From: Heterotrichella gracilis
Taxonomy: Eukaryota > Sar > Xanthophyceae > Tribonematales > Xanthonemataceae
Reading direction: 5' to 3'
Assembly: GCA_032358255.1 (NCBI GenBank)
Contig: JAULBX010022187.1
Span: forward strand, 1-64,000
DNA: 64,000 bases
In this document: positions 1 through 11,400 of the stretch, piece by piece
Layout: every line of letters begins with the position of its first letter
Numbering within the stretch: position 1 is the first letter of the stretch
Notes under the pieces: model-generated
What the model saw: the letters and a program-made list of their open reading frames with translations, nothing else
Told to the model about the DNA's origin: nothing
The model's database searches: none
Translations under genes and position numbers: made by a program

Positions 1-2560
1 ATTTAGTAAGCGGGGTGACTTTTTCAAGCACCCCCAACAGTCTCGCGAGCCCGGGTTGGCTCCCTGAATGTGACTGTTAAATAAATCTTGTAAATCTTGT
101 AGTATGAATTTATGATGCATGCCATGTTTAAAACCATGTGGTAAGCAGGGCTTACCTTATCTGTCAGCCATTTGTCATACTTTTCAGCAAGTCTGGCATA
201 TGTCCAATTGTTGTCAATCATCAAATCCTTGAATTTTACGAAAACCACCTCGAAGGGGTTTAATGAAATCCCATCATAAAAGCCATCAGCATAAGGATTT
301 GCTCTGCATGCATGAGAAACAAATTGGACATCGTCCCTCAAAGGTAACATCATTGGATGTAACACAGTTGTTATTACTCTTAGAAATGGCATAATGTTTT
401 TAGATTGAAATGAAAAGGCAGTCATTTTGTGATGATGTGGACACAATAATTGTGTATAATAATGGGCCACAGAATGGCAATGAATTATGGAAATGACATG
501 TCAATATTATGATTCAATCATAAATCCCCTCATCTGACGTCGTTGCATATGCCATTTTTTGCCAGTTCATTGTGCAAATATTATACTCAGCGTACCACAC
601 TGCGACAATGCGCATGTCATTCACATGCCCCATGCTAGCCACCCAACTTACTGCGCATTGCAATCCCAGTGATCCCGACTCTGCCAGTTCACTCCTTGAT
701 ACCTGACCATCAGGCTATCAATGCTGTAACCTGCTTGGAAAATGGCACTAGAAGCACCCATCTCAGAGAAATAAACTGTCTCCAGTCGGGTATCGTAGCA
801 GCCAAACACGTGTGGGTTGCTCAGCAGCGCCCTCAGGCCAAGCTGGTCTGTTGCTGCAACGTATGACTGCACATGAGGATGCTGCTTGTCTGGTAACCCA
901 GGCCTCACGACAACCCCAGGGACACCCTCGCAGCTGATGGTGGAGCCCACCAGCTTCACATCTTCATTGAGCTTGGAGGTGTAGATTTGTGACCATTGCT
1001 GGTATCCCATCACCTGATGCATGTCAGAACCATGTGTGCACAATGTCAGCCCACAGCATGTAGCTTAGTGGTAGTGACTTATGAGTCGCTGCTTCTTTTC
1101 AACGTTCACAACAGAGACATGTTTCAGCTTTCTCAGCAGGGATGAGGTACCATACCCCCGGGCGGGTCATTGATGTTGTTATGGTTATCAGTGATACTAT
1201 GAGAGTCTCAGAGGCTACCATTAAGCGGGCATTTGCGCAGCAGCCATTGGTCCTAATCGCTGAACTAGAAACCATGCCATTTTACCTAAGTGGTGTTGAA
1301 TGGCAACTAGCAACAATTGTCAACTGGCGACTGGCACTGGCCACTGGCAACTGGCGTACCTTCCAATACGCCGGAAGGAAAGGACCTCTCACTGAAGAAT
1401 TGATGAAGATGGTGTACATGTATTGCCATGGATCAACCAACTGCTGCTTGATGAGCCACCCGTAGGTCCCCCAGTCGTAGCATTCATTGGCATGAAACAC
1501 ATAACGGGCATTGGAGGGAAGTGCGGGTAGGTCTTGGGCAATGGAATCCTGGAACAAACAACCCAAAAAAAACGACAATGCTTGCCAAGTCATGCTTGCG
1601 GTTCCCATGATGCTGTCATGCAAAAGTGCTAGCCATTTAAAGACCCATCAAGATATGGGCATGTTTTCTTACCTGTTCCTGTCCCTGCACAACGATCACA
1701 TACTCACAACCATCACCCTCTTTCATACCCTCCTGAACAAAGAATCGCAGATTTTCTTGATACCTGAAGTTGAAACCACCTCAATGTGAGTGTATACCTG
1801 GCAATAATGGACAAACATGGAAAGGGAATGCGCAATTTGGAGTTACAGGGCACAAGCGCAAGACACACAGCTCACACCAGGGCACCCTTAGGCTAAGGAT
1901 GGCGCACGGCTTCGGCAGTGGCGTTTGTTTATGTCAGCATGCAAAAGGGTACTGTATTTCTGATGTGCACGGCATGCAACCCTGCGATGGCAACAAGTTA
2001 AGTTGGCAAGGCAGAATAGAGGGGGACAAAAACAGGTGCAACGTTAGGAACACTAGTGGGTCACACTGGATGGCACACACAGAGCCAAGGTAACAGAGTG
2101 GGAAGAGGAGAGGAGGAGGAGGAGGATGGGGCAAACTACTGTTGCATAACGGTGTGCAACTTACTCTTGATCAGAGTCTGAATAAGTATATAGAACCAAG
2201 GTATACGCGGGTTCAGAAGGCGAGGAAGGGTGTACTTCTATCAAGTGGCGTGCCCTATATGCTGTCCTGTTCCTCAGCACCAGTCGAGAGCCTGAATGTG
2301 CACCTCTGCAGCATAGCACAATAACTCTTTTCAAGCAGTAAGGAGCAAGCGCATCAAGGTAGCATTGGGGTTGGCAAAGGCGTGTGGCTCGTGCCATGAG
2401 TCGTGGAAGGTACATCCAGGTGTCCACCATTGTTTCAAGGCAGCAGCCAGTACCTGTACAGGATGTTGTGAATGAAGAATATGGCGAGCAGTGCTAGCCC
2501 AGTCCAAACAAACAACACGAGTTTTCTTGCAGGACAGCCCGAGCTAGCCATATGAGGCAT
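1..2560 (-). CDS. Unnamed type II membrane protein, glycosyltransferase-like, 3' end outside window
   Basis: The gene starts at the ATG at 2560. Exon 1 (2454-2560) encodes a short basic N terminus and a hydrophobic anchor of about 20 residues (LVLFVWTGLALLAIFFIH), typical of a Golgi type II protein. Later exons were joined by frame: about 2168-2313, 1650-1756, 1370-1549, 650-1015 and 155-315. They carry TLVLYTYSDSD, CEYVIVVQGQ, ARYVFHANECYDWGTYGWL, TIFINSSVRGPFLP, KLVGSTISCEG, HPHVQSYVAATDQ, AGYSIDSLMVRYQG and GFYDGISLNPFEVVFVK. I associate this pattern with unnamed algal proteins that look like glycosyltransferases, but I cannot assign an enzyme. A last partial exon may lie at 1-74. The gene is tail-to-head with the metallophosphatase gene upstream. 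The presence of the gene is secure; its function is inferred only from the anchor and general fold-like features. Confidence 0.7.
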
Positions 2561-3551
2561 CTTGGCGATTGACCTTTGAAGCTCCTAGCAATGCTGCGTG
2601 GTGAACACTAGCTGTAGCTTTCGTTACCAGATAGACCCAGAGGTATTGAGGTATACTATTTACTGGTCTGCAGTTTGCATAGTCACGCCCACTTCAGTCA
2701 AGAGCAGTTCCGTGGCTGACTGCTTCACTGGTCTTCGGCATCTGCGCATGTCTTGACTATATTGCCACCTCCACGCGCGTATTCGTGGGGCATATGGTGT
2801 AAGTTATTATCAGTTGCACCGCACACCCATGTCTAACCACCACCTTCACGTGAAGTCCTCAAGCAAGCAGATAGCATGCATGCATTGCCTACGCAGCGTG
2901 CTTGGTGGCAATAGTCAGGCATCTAAAACACAAAACGCGTACGCAAAATACAAGGGTTGCTCGTACTGTGTGGCACACAAGCTTTCGTTAAAAAGGCACC
3001 GTGCACGGATTGTGATCAACAATGGGGACCTTCAATTCAGTTGACCTATTACCGTAGGGTATTTAGGGTCTCATTAGGGAAAGCAAAGACAGGCCGATGC
3101 ACTTCTGGGGCAATATTTGAATAGCATAGTACATCTCAGATACCTTGATTGGTCGTCATAGATAGTTGCAACTTTCAGAAAGAAGAAGTGATAGCAAGGG
3201 AACGCACAAAGGGAGCGCACATCGGGCAGAGTGCACGTGTTTCCATAGTTGGCAGCTGCAGCAGGGCCTTATCCCCAAGGAAACCTGCAATTATACAAAG
3301 TGCCTCAAGTTGCCACAGGCCTGGAATTCTCGTGACAATTATATTACATGGCACACCAGCAGACCTTTTAGCTATGCATGAGAAGTGCCTAAGCACAACC
3401 AGTTGCTAGCTGTCCCCCTTCTCCAAATAAATAATACAAACCATCTTGGGTGATGCTGCATTGCTGCATCCAACAAGCTTTCAGGCTGAGCAAAGCCCAC
3501 AACCACCACCCCCATAAATGTTTCAAAAAATCTCAATTCAATCGGCTGTCA
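2561..3551. other. Intergenic, no gene recognised
   Basis: This gap separates two genes on the minus strand. It should hold the promoter of the left-edge gene and the 3' UTR of the metallophosphatase. Short open frames at 2814-3044 and 3149-3409 have no recognisable content. Confidence 0.5.
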
Positions 3552-6500
3552 TCATACTGCTACGTGGTCTGGTGCCTTGGGCGCAGACACGTTGATGATT
3601 CGCCCCTCCAACACCGGCGCCACCATGTAGCGCTCAGTGCCCGGGTCCTTGATGCAGGTGTAGGACCGGGTGGGGTTGTAGTGCACGGTGTCGCACTTGT
3701 TGACCTTGTAGGCCAGCCTGGATTTAGCCGCATTCCGCCACACCTCCGCCACCCGGACCAGGTTTCGGTGCGACCGCGTCATCTCGTTCAGCACGTGCAT
3801 GGTGGCAAAGTGGTAGCGCATGAGGTTGGGGAGGACAGGCGCGATGTCGGGATCACACAGAACCTTGCAACCCTGTACAGAAAGCAAAAGCATTCAGCAT
3901 TAGTGATGCAAGCACCCTCTATTAAAGCATGCAGATGGAGCCTATGCGACCTAGAGCACTGTCAGAGGTGCCAAGGCATGCTTCTGACCATGTTGGGCTT
4001 GATTAGACCACTGCCACTGCATGCCTGCCCTACACCATCATCGCCAACTGTCAGCTCAACACTGCACAGTATGTATGCACACGCTCCGCCCTACACACCC
4101 GCACCTCAAAGCAATCAAAGCCATCTTTGCCCTCCGCCATGTACTGCTTGATTGCCACCCGGTACAACCTGTCTTCCTGCAGCGGGTTGTCAGCTACCGT
4201 CACACTGTCCCTCAACACGCGGGAGCCTGGCGGGTGGGCGGAGTCAAACTTGAAGCGGATGCCCGACACCTGCCAGCCCAACCACAGGGTCAAGTTCAGT
4301 GCTAGGGCGACAGGCACATGCTGGTGTGAGTGAGCAGATGTACGCAAGGCATTTGTCCAATGCCCAACAGCCTCTCGTGCTGTACGTGCACGCTGTCCGA
4401 AGCATGCGCTGGACATTGGACATGGGAACCTGCCCAAAATGTTGAGCAGCTGTTTTTCATCAAATCAAAACGGTTTACTCAGTTTTGGGTGGCATATGCC
4501 CGCTGCGCCAACCCGGTGGCCTCACCTGTGGGAACCTTCCCTCCATCTTTGGGTACTGGCTCACGCCGTTCTCCAGTGCCTGCAGCAGCCGCCAGCCCTC
4601 GCATTCCACCACTGTGGTTTCGTCCAGGTAGGGCAGGATGGACACCAAGTCCTGCAGGGAAATAATGACAACTTTGTAGGTTTGCAACACAGGTAATAAG
4701 TAATCAAACACGTATTCTTTGTCTGATCTACAGGCTCTACAGGCTTCGTATCTAATTTCGTTGTTGTATAAGTTTTTGCATTGCACAGCAGGGCATAGAG
4801 GTTATGGATTGGACTGTGGGGTAGCCTCCAGCAATGCATGGCAATGAGTGCAGCAACCCACACCTAACCCAGCAGCGCTGGTTGCACATGTCAGCATGAC
4901 ACCGCTGCCATGCACACTCAAGGATGCATGCAGGCGAGTGCCGCTGTACTTTGGTGGTGGCAGTCACCTTCATCTTGACCTCCCCTGCTGGGTGTATCTG
5001 GTCCGATCGCAGTGTGCCGCTGTTGAGCATGGCCACGTCAGCATGCACGTGGGATCGCCACACGTCACACACAAGATTGCCCAGGTTGGTTTCCCCAGTA
5101 CGTATCCTGCAGGGTGGCCACAGGGCATGGACAGATTAGCACAGGGAATGTACCAGCCTGCCAAAGTGCGCTCACATGGGTCACCATATCCTTGCCATTG
5201 ACAGGATCGTGAGTCAGGGTACGCCACATGTTTTGTTTGAGCGTTGCAGCGCAAATGCACCCTAACATGTGAGCAGAGCAACGCCTATTCGGCCATAGGA
5301 TATTGACTGCACCTCAATTCAGATAGCGTATCTCAAATGACTAGTGGCTGCACATGCCTCCCAGCCCTAAACCCTGCAGCAGCACTCACGAGCTGAACCT
5401 CCCATCCAGCGGCGTCAATGTCTCGCCCAACACCTCGTTCATCCGGGCGGCCATGGCCCCATAGTGCTCCGTCACAATGGCTGCCACACCAGCATCCTCC
5501 TCCAACTCCATGGTGATCATGTGCCGCTGCCACGTGAACTGCGGCCGACCGCCGCCAGTGGGGAGGGTGATGTGCACGCTGGTCAGGTCCTTGAAATCAG
5601 TCCCTGGGGGGCGCGCACGGTCAGCATGTGATGGCAAGGGGCGGGGATGCAGTTGCTGCTCGAGACCCACTGGGCCGCATGGGCCACCGGGCGCAACTGT
5701 GCGCTGCAGTCTGGCGCATGCCAGCGTTATGTAATATGCAGGGCAATGCTGCAGGTGTCTGCCACACTAGACGTCCCCTGATGCAGAGGCAGAATCGCAT
5801 TTTTCCGTTCATAGCTAAACACGATCCTTGTACAAGCCCATGAGCATGTGCGTCGATTAACAACCTACCTGACTTGACCATGAGAACGTTGTGCGGGGCG
5901 ATTTCTTCCACACAGTACGTGTGGTCGTGCCCCCCCAGCACTAGGTCAAATTCGGGTGCAGACGCCGCCAGCAACCGATCATTCGGCTCGCGCATGTGCG
6001 TAAGTGCTATCACCAGCTCCGCCCCTTGCTCCTGCATGTAAGGGTCGGGTCGGCGCTTTGGCACGCTTTGGCATGCATGCAGGTGATACAGTGGCCAGTG
6101 GGCATGGGTATTGTCTCAACCCTGGGCACAAAGGCCTGCCAGGCCATACCACAATTGCATGGCAGATGTAGCAATCCACCGTGCTACATTTTCAATGGAC
6201 ATCCTTCACTGAAACCAGCATTCACAGGCCGCCGTGTGCATCCAGCTAGCAGAACCCATATCAGGGGTATAATGCTCATGCACAACCCTGGGGGGAGCAA
6301 GGAAGGGGACTCACCCTGAGCTCTGTAGCCAGCTGGCGCCCTGTTGAGACAAAGTCCACGTACTCCACTGTCTGCTCATCCACGGTGGACAGCGTCTCCA
6401 GCCACTCCTGCTCCACCAGGCCAACCACACCCACCTGCAACCCCCCCCACTCAAACAGCCGCGTCTTGCCCAGTCCAGCCAGGGGCTTGCCTGTGCAAGG

Positions 6501-7634
6501 AGGGCTTTGTCTCATGAGATTCGCACACCCACTACCCAAAATGGAGTATGTGCTGCACAGTTTGGCTTATCCGCAGCATCGCGTGGTGAATGCATTTCTC
6601 CCGGGGGAACACAAGTAATGGCACTGTATGCATTGCCATGTGGGTTTAGGGTTTTAGGGTTTAGGATTAGGGTTTGGTCGAGCCTATCCCAGTATGAGAG
6701 ACAGACAGCAGATTGTGTCTCATTGCTCTCATGCGACATTGCTGCTGTATCAAATTATGTAGTGGTCGATAGCTGTGCCAGCACTGGCGTGGCGTGCTGC
6801 TCACCGCCACCCGCTGGAGAGTGCACACCCGCTGGAGAGTGCACGGCTATGTGGTTGATGGCAAAATGGCAGGGGTGCACGGGCATGTAGGGCAGGGTCG
6901 GTGTGTCCTTGCCTGTTGCGCGGTCCAGCACGTTGGCCATGAGCCATGGGAAGTTGCACTCGTGCACCCGCTTGTCAAAGGTGTCCAGGCCATGGTCAAA
7001 GTCGTGGTTCCCAACGCAGGCGGTGTGCACACCCAGCGCGTTCAGCACAGGCGGCATCTGGCAGCCCTGTGCACAACACACATGTATTTGAAGAGCGGCT
7101 TTGGGCGGGTGGTGACAACTGGGCAGTCGCTGGTGGCAACCATGGAAGCACCAATTGGACACCAATAGCATGACGTTGGAAGGGCAATGGCCAGCGGGGG
7201 CGGACCTGTGGTTAAGCACGTACCCGTGTGACGGTGGACATCAGGGAAGGGCTGAAAGCATCCCCACTGAAGAGGACCAGCGGGTTGTCGAATTCTTTCA
7301 CCTACACCCAGTGCATAGTGAGTGGGTACTGACAAACAACAACTCGACCAGCGTCATCCCAGCGAGTAAATTCTGCTTAGTGAAAAACAAGGAATCGTAT
7401 ACCTGCCACCAGGACAGAGTTATCACTAAAAGAATACGTAACGACACCCTTGGCATTGTGCAATATGCATGCATATATGGCACATGCATGAAAGGACAAC
7501 CACAGAGTGTTTCTTTTCGCCAATACCTTGGTGCATGCCCTTGCTGCTCCCCCAACCGGCTCCCGTTCTGAAGGCTCGATATTGTAAACATCATTGAAGT
7601 GTATTATGACTAGAGAACGCGATTGTTCTGTCAT
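3552..7634 (-). CDS. 5'-nucleotidase/UshA-type metallophosphatase, 583 aa
   Basis: Ten exons were joined with the frame kept: 7527-7634, 7224-7301, 6805-7066, 6315-6490, 5869-6031, 5390-5603, 4968-5106, 4526-4651, 4105-4269 and 3552-3872. The N-terminal metallophosphoesterase core has the metal-binding motifs IIHFNDVYNIEP, SGDAFSPS, GNHDFDHG, LTHMREPND and GGHDHTY. The C-terminal 5'-nucleotidase domain has RTGETNLGNLVCD and NSGTLRSDQ. Such enzymes hydrolyse phosphate monoesters or nucleotides using two metal ions. The start is followed directly by the catalytic domain, so no signal peptide is seen, and a cytosolic location is inferred, unlike secreted UshA. A C-terminal extension of about 105 residues follows the usual domain. 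Exon 3 ends with a doubled VHSPAG caused by an 18-bp repeat at 6805-6844. The substrate is unknown. Confidence 0.88.
6642..6676. repeat. Telomere-type TTTAGGG block in an intron
   Basis: Degenerate repeats of the plant/algal telomere unit (GGGTTTAGGGTTTTAGGG and onward) lie between exons 3 and 4 of the metallophosphatase gene. On the gene's sense strand this reads CCCTAAA. Confidence 0.8.
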
Positions 7635-8421
7635 CGAGTTATTGAGTACCCTACCAGGGACCCCAGGTAGGGGTTCCCACCCCAGTAAGTGGAAAGTAAG
7701 CTTAACTGAGGGACAGGTTGCTGCAACACCAGCTGTGCCTAGCCCTCAAGCGGACCGTGCATTGGAAGCTACTTGCAATGCAAGCACTAACCCCCACACT
7801 GTAATGCATAAGCTTTGGCCGGGTTCCTTCCAAGTGGGGCACAGTGTGGGATTCTTTGTAGCAGCGACAAGAGACCCACACAGCTGGACTCCAAGTTAGA
7901 ATACATACAACACTGACACCACAATAGGCCTCGTCTCGCGACGAGCCTCGTTTCACTAGGCTGCAGCCCGCAGCTGGTTGACTGAATGAGTCACATGCCT
8001 CACTGTCACATTGCCATGTGGCCATCAGCATTACGTTGCAGCTGACGTGGTGACGTGAGGGGTGAGTGATGTGTACCGGACGCAAGGTCTACGCGCCCTT
8101 TTAGAAAAAGCTCGTGTACCGTCTTGGGTACCATTAAGGCTTGTAAACTTGGCGTTGAAAGCTGGTTAAACATACAGCGGGCGCTGACTGTGAAGCCCCC
8201 AATTATGCTGACCCACTTGCCCATCAACCCTGCCCGAGATGTTCAGCTATATGTGTTACCACTGTTGACGTTTGACATATTCGGACAGCAGCCAGATGCC
8301 AGACCGAGTCCTGGCGAATTGCCACTGCCACCCGGCTCGCTAGCTGTCGCATTGCCTGTACACCGCGTTGGCTAAAGTGTGGCTTTTGGACCATACTTTC
8401 GGACAGCAAACGGCATCTACA
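7635..8421. promoter_or_regulatory. Divergent intergenic region
   Basis: These 787 bp separate the start codons of the minus-strand metallophosphatase and the plus-strand kelch gene, so both promoters must lie here. No clear TATA element, repeat or RNA gene was recognised. The open frames within it carry no known motif. Confidence 0.45.
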
Positions 8422-11400
8422 ATGGCTGCGACCTCAGCAACTGGGTTTCTGGATTTGGACATTGAGACGCTGTGCATGGTAAGCTGGCTGCAGTGTCGGT
8501 AGGGCTAGCCCATGGGCGGTGACTGATTGGTTAGTGATAACCCCTCTGATGACAGGTGGTACACACCGCAAAAACCAGGGAGGCGTGCATAGACAGGAAG
8601 TGTATTGCAAAGGCAGGAACCTACCCCGCATGTACCCACCCAAAAGTAGGGACGACCATGCCAAGTGGCACGGGCATGACGAATTCTAAGGGGGCCGCGG
8701 GTCAGGCCTGTGTGCTGCTTTGCATGCAGCTTTCTGGCTTCTGTGTGTATCCTCGCCCACCTGTGTGCACCCTTGTGTGCAGGTGTTGCAGCAGGTGAGC
8801 CCCACCGAGCTGTGCCGGATGGCCTGCTGTTCCAAGCTGCTACACCAACTCGTGTTCCAAGGCGGCTTTGCTACCACGCTATGGTACGTATGAGCTGCAG
8901 TCCTTGGTGCTCATCCTCGCCTGTCTCTGCTGCAAATTGAGTGTGTGACTTGACTGAGAGGTGAATCCTTGCATCTGGTACTGTACCGACGTGCACCCCT
9001 GCTTGTTGGACCACCCTTGGCTCGCCGCACCGCCGTTTGCAGCACCTGCTGCTGCTGTGTATCGGTACTCGACAAACCCTAGCTTGTGGGCCTTCAGTGA
9101 GACTGCCAACCTCGAATTCCAGCCTCATTCACGCCCCACCCCCCATGAATCCCAGCCCCACCCATGCCCCACCCCCCATGAATCCCATCCCCAACCCATG
9201 CCCCACCCCCCTTGAATCCCAGTCCCAACCCATGCCCCACCCCCCTTGAATCCCAGCCCCACCCATGCCCCACCCATGCCCCACCTACTCCAGGAAGCAG
9301 CACTGTGGGGAGGAGCTTGCGCCCCACCTGGTCACCCTGCACAGCCACATGCTGCCTGCCAACCCGGAACACCAGGCGCGCTTCTGGTACAAGCTGTGGC
9401 GCTTTGCAAAGGACCCCAGCCAGATAACCTTTTGGCGCCCTGCAGAGCTGAAGCTGAGGCAAAGCATAGAGCAGGTAGAGACTGATATTGCACCACACAC
9501 TACCCCTGGCACACCGCGGTTGCTCACATGAACTCCTGTCTAGGGTTGACCACTCCCACTAGGGGCCACCGTGCAGGCTGCTGGAGCAAGTGGAACAGGC
9601 CGCATATGTATGTGGTATATGTATGTATGCAAGGGCATCTCAGTCACAAAGAACGGCAAAGCGTGCCTCTCGCCTCCACAAACCAATGTGGGGTGTGCAA
9701 GGGATCCACAGGGCCGGAGCCAACCCTCCACTCACCTAGGACCATTCACTTGGGTCCATTCCCCGCCAGCCCCTCACCCGCCCCCCTCCCATCCCAGGTG
9801 GACGAGGCGGCCGAGGCGGCCTACCAGGCCCACGTGCAGGAGATCAAGTCCATGAACGTGCAGCTGGTCCCCGGCGACGCCCTGGGCGCGCTGCGGCTGG
9901 AGTACATGCTGAGCGACGCCAAGGCCCAGAAGCGGCAGCAGTGGGGCTTTCTGGGCAGCCGCGTGGCGCGCAGCGGGCACAGCGCGACGTGCGTGGGGTC
10001 AAAGCTGGTGGTGCTGGGCGGGGTGCTGAGGGATGCACTCGGCCACCTGGACTGCATGGTGCTGTGCCTGGAGACGCTCAAGCTGAGTGTGCCGGTGGTG
10101 CATGGTGCGTATGGGGGAATTATAATTAGAATTAAAATGCGTCTGAGGCTGTGGCGGGTAGTGTCAAATCATAAACTGTGCGTTCTGCGTGATTGTGAGG
10201 CAGGCTGCATCATGCGTGTGGATTGGATGCTGCGGGATGCACTTGGGGCATGTGGCCTGCATGGTGCTGTGCCTGGAGACGCTCAAGCTCAGCGTGCCTG
10301 TGGTGCATGGTGTGTTTTGGGGCTGTGGCGGCGTGTGGGTTGTCAGGTCATGGACTGTGCATTTGGCGTTATTGTCTGAGATGGCTGCATCATGCGTGCG
10401 GGGTGCGGCGGATTGCACTGGGCCACTTAAACGGCATGGAGCTGCGGAGCATGCACCCCAGCACCCTTGGATTTGCAATCATGGCAATTTAGCACCGCCA
10501 ATCTCCAGGCCACCATCGTCCAGTGGAGTGTTATGTGCACTGCTGGTCGTGCAAGCCGTCACCCTTGCACAGGAAATCACTTGCATGGCTTTGCATGACT
10601 GCCCCATGGTCCACTTCAGTGCCTTCGTAGCGCCCACAGATACCCTCGGTGCCGCTGTACTTTCCACCTCCCACTCCCCCTCCTCCTCTCCTCACCGTCC
10701 TTGCATCAACCCTTTAATCAGGGTTCCCACTTGCTTTATATTTAGTGAACAGGTCCTACGCCAAGCTGGGCATGCTAGGTGCCTGTTTCAGCCAGCGGTT
10801 AATGTGACACCTGATCCCTCCCATGGCCACAGGCACACCCCCGGCAGCTCGCATGCGCCAGTCTGCAGTCCTCGTCACCATCCAGGAGGGGACCCCCGTG
10901 GCCGAGACGCTGGCAGCAGCGGTGGGCGGGGCGGACAGCCTGCGGCAGTGCCAGGTGCTGCTGGTGTTTGGCGGGTACAACATGTCGGGGCAGGAGTTTG
11001 GCGGCAGCTGGGTGGAGTTCCTGTGCGTGGGACCGGGCGCTGCCAGCGTCACATGGGTGCCTGTGTGCACGTCAGGTGAGAGGGGCAGGGCATTGGCTGT
11101 GCGGCTCGATGCGCACATCCCAGTATGCATGTGCGATGCCTGGTTGGATGGAGGGCAGGGTTGGGAAGGGGGGGTGAATGTCGGGGTGGTGCGTGCAGAC
11201 ATGCGAATTGTAGCCCTCTCGGTGGGGCAATCTTCACGAGCAACTTTGCAGCAGCATGTAATCACCTTGCATCCCTCTACCCTGGTCTTTAGGCTAGGGC
11301 ATGCGGGACGTGCAGCGGTTGCATCCCTGCCATGTGACACCCAGATCACTTAGCATCGCATCGCATCACATCCCCCACGTCACACATGCCCTTGCACCCC

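Noticed and set aside
1052-1125. tRNA-like start (TAGCTTAGTGGTAG resembles an A box)
   Set aside because: The following stem closes on a 6-nt loop, and no T arm or B box (GGTTCRANNCC) follows at the right distance.
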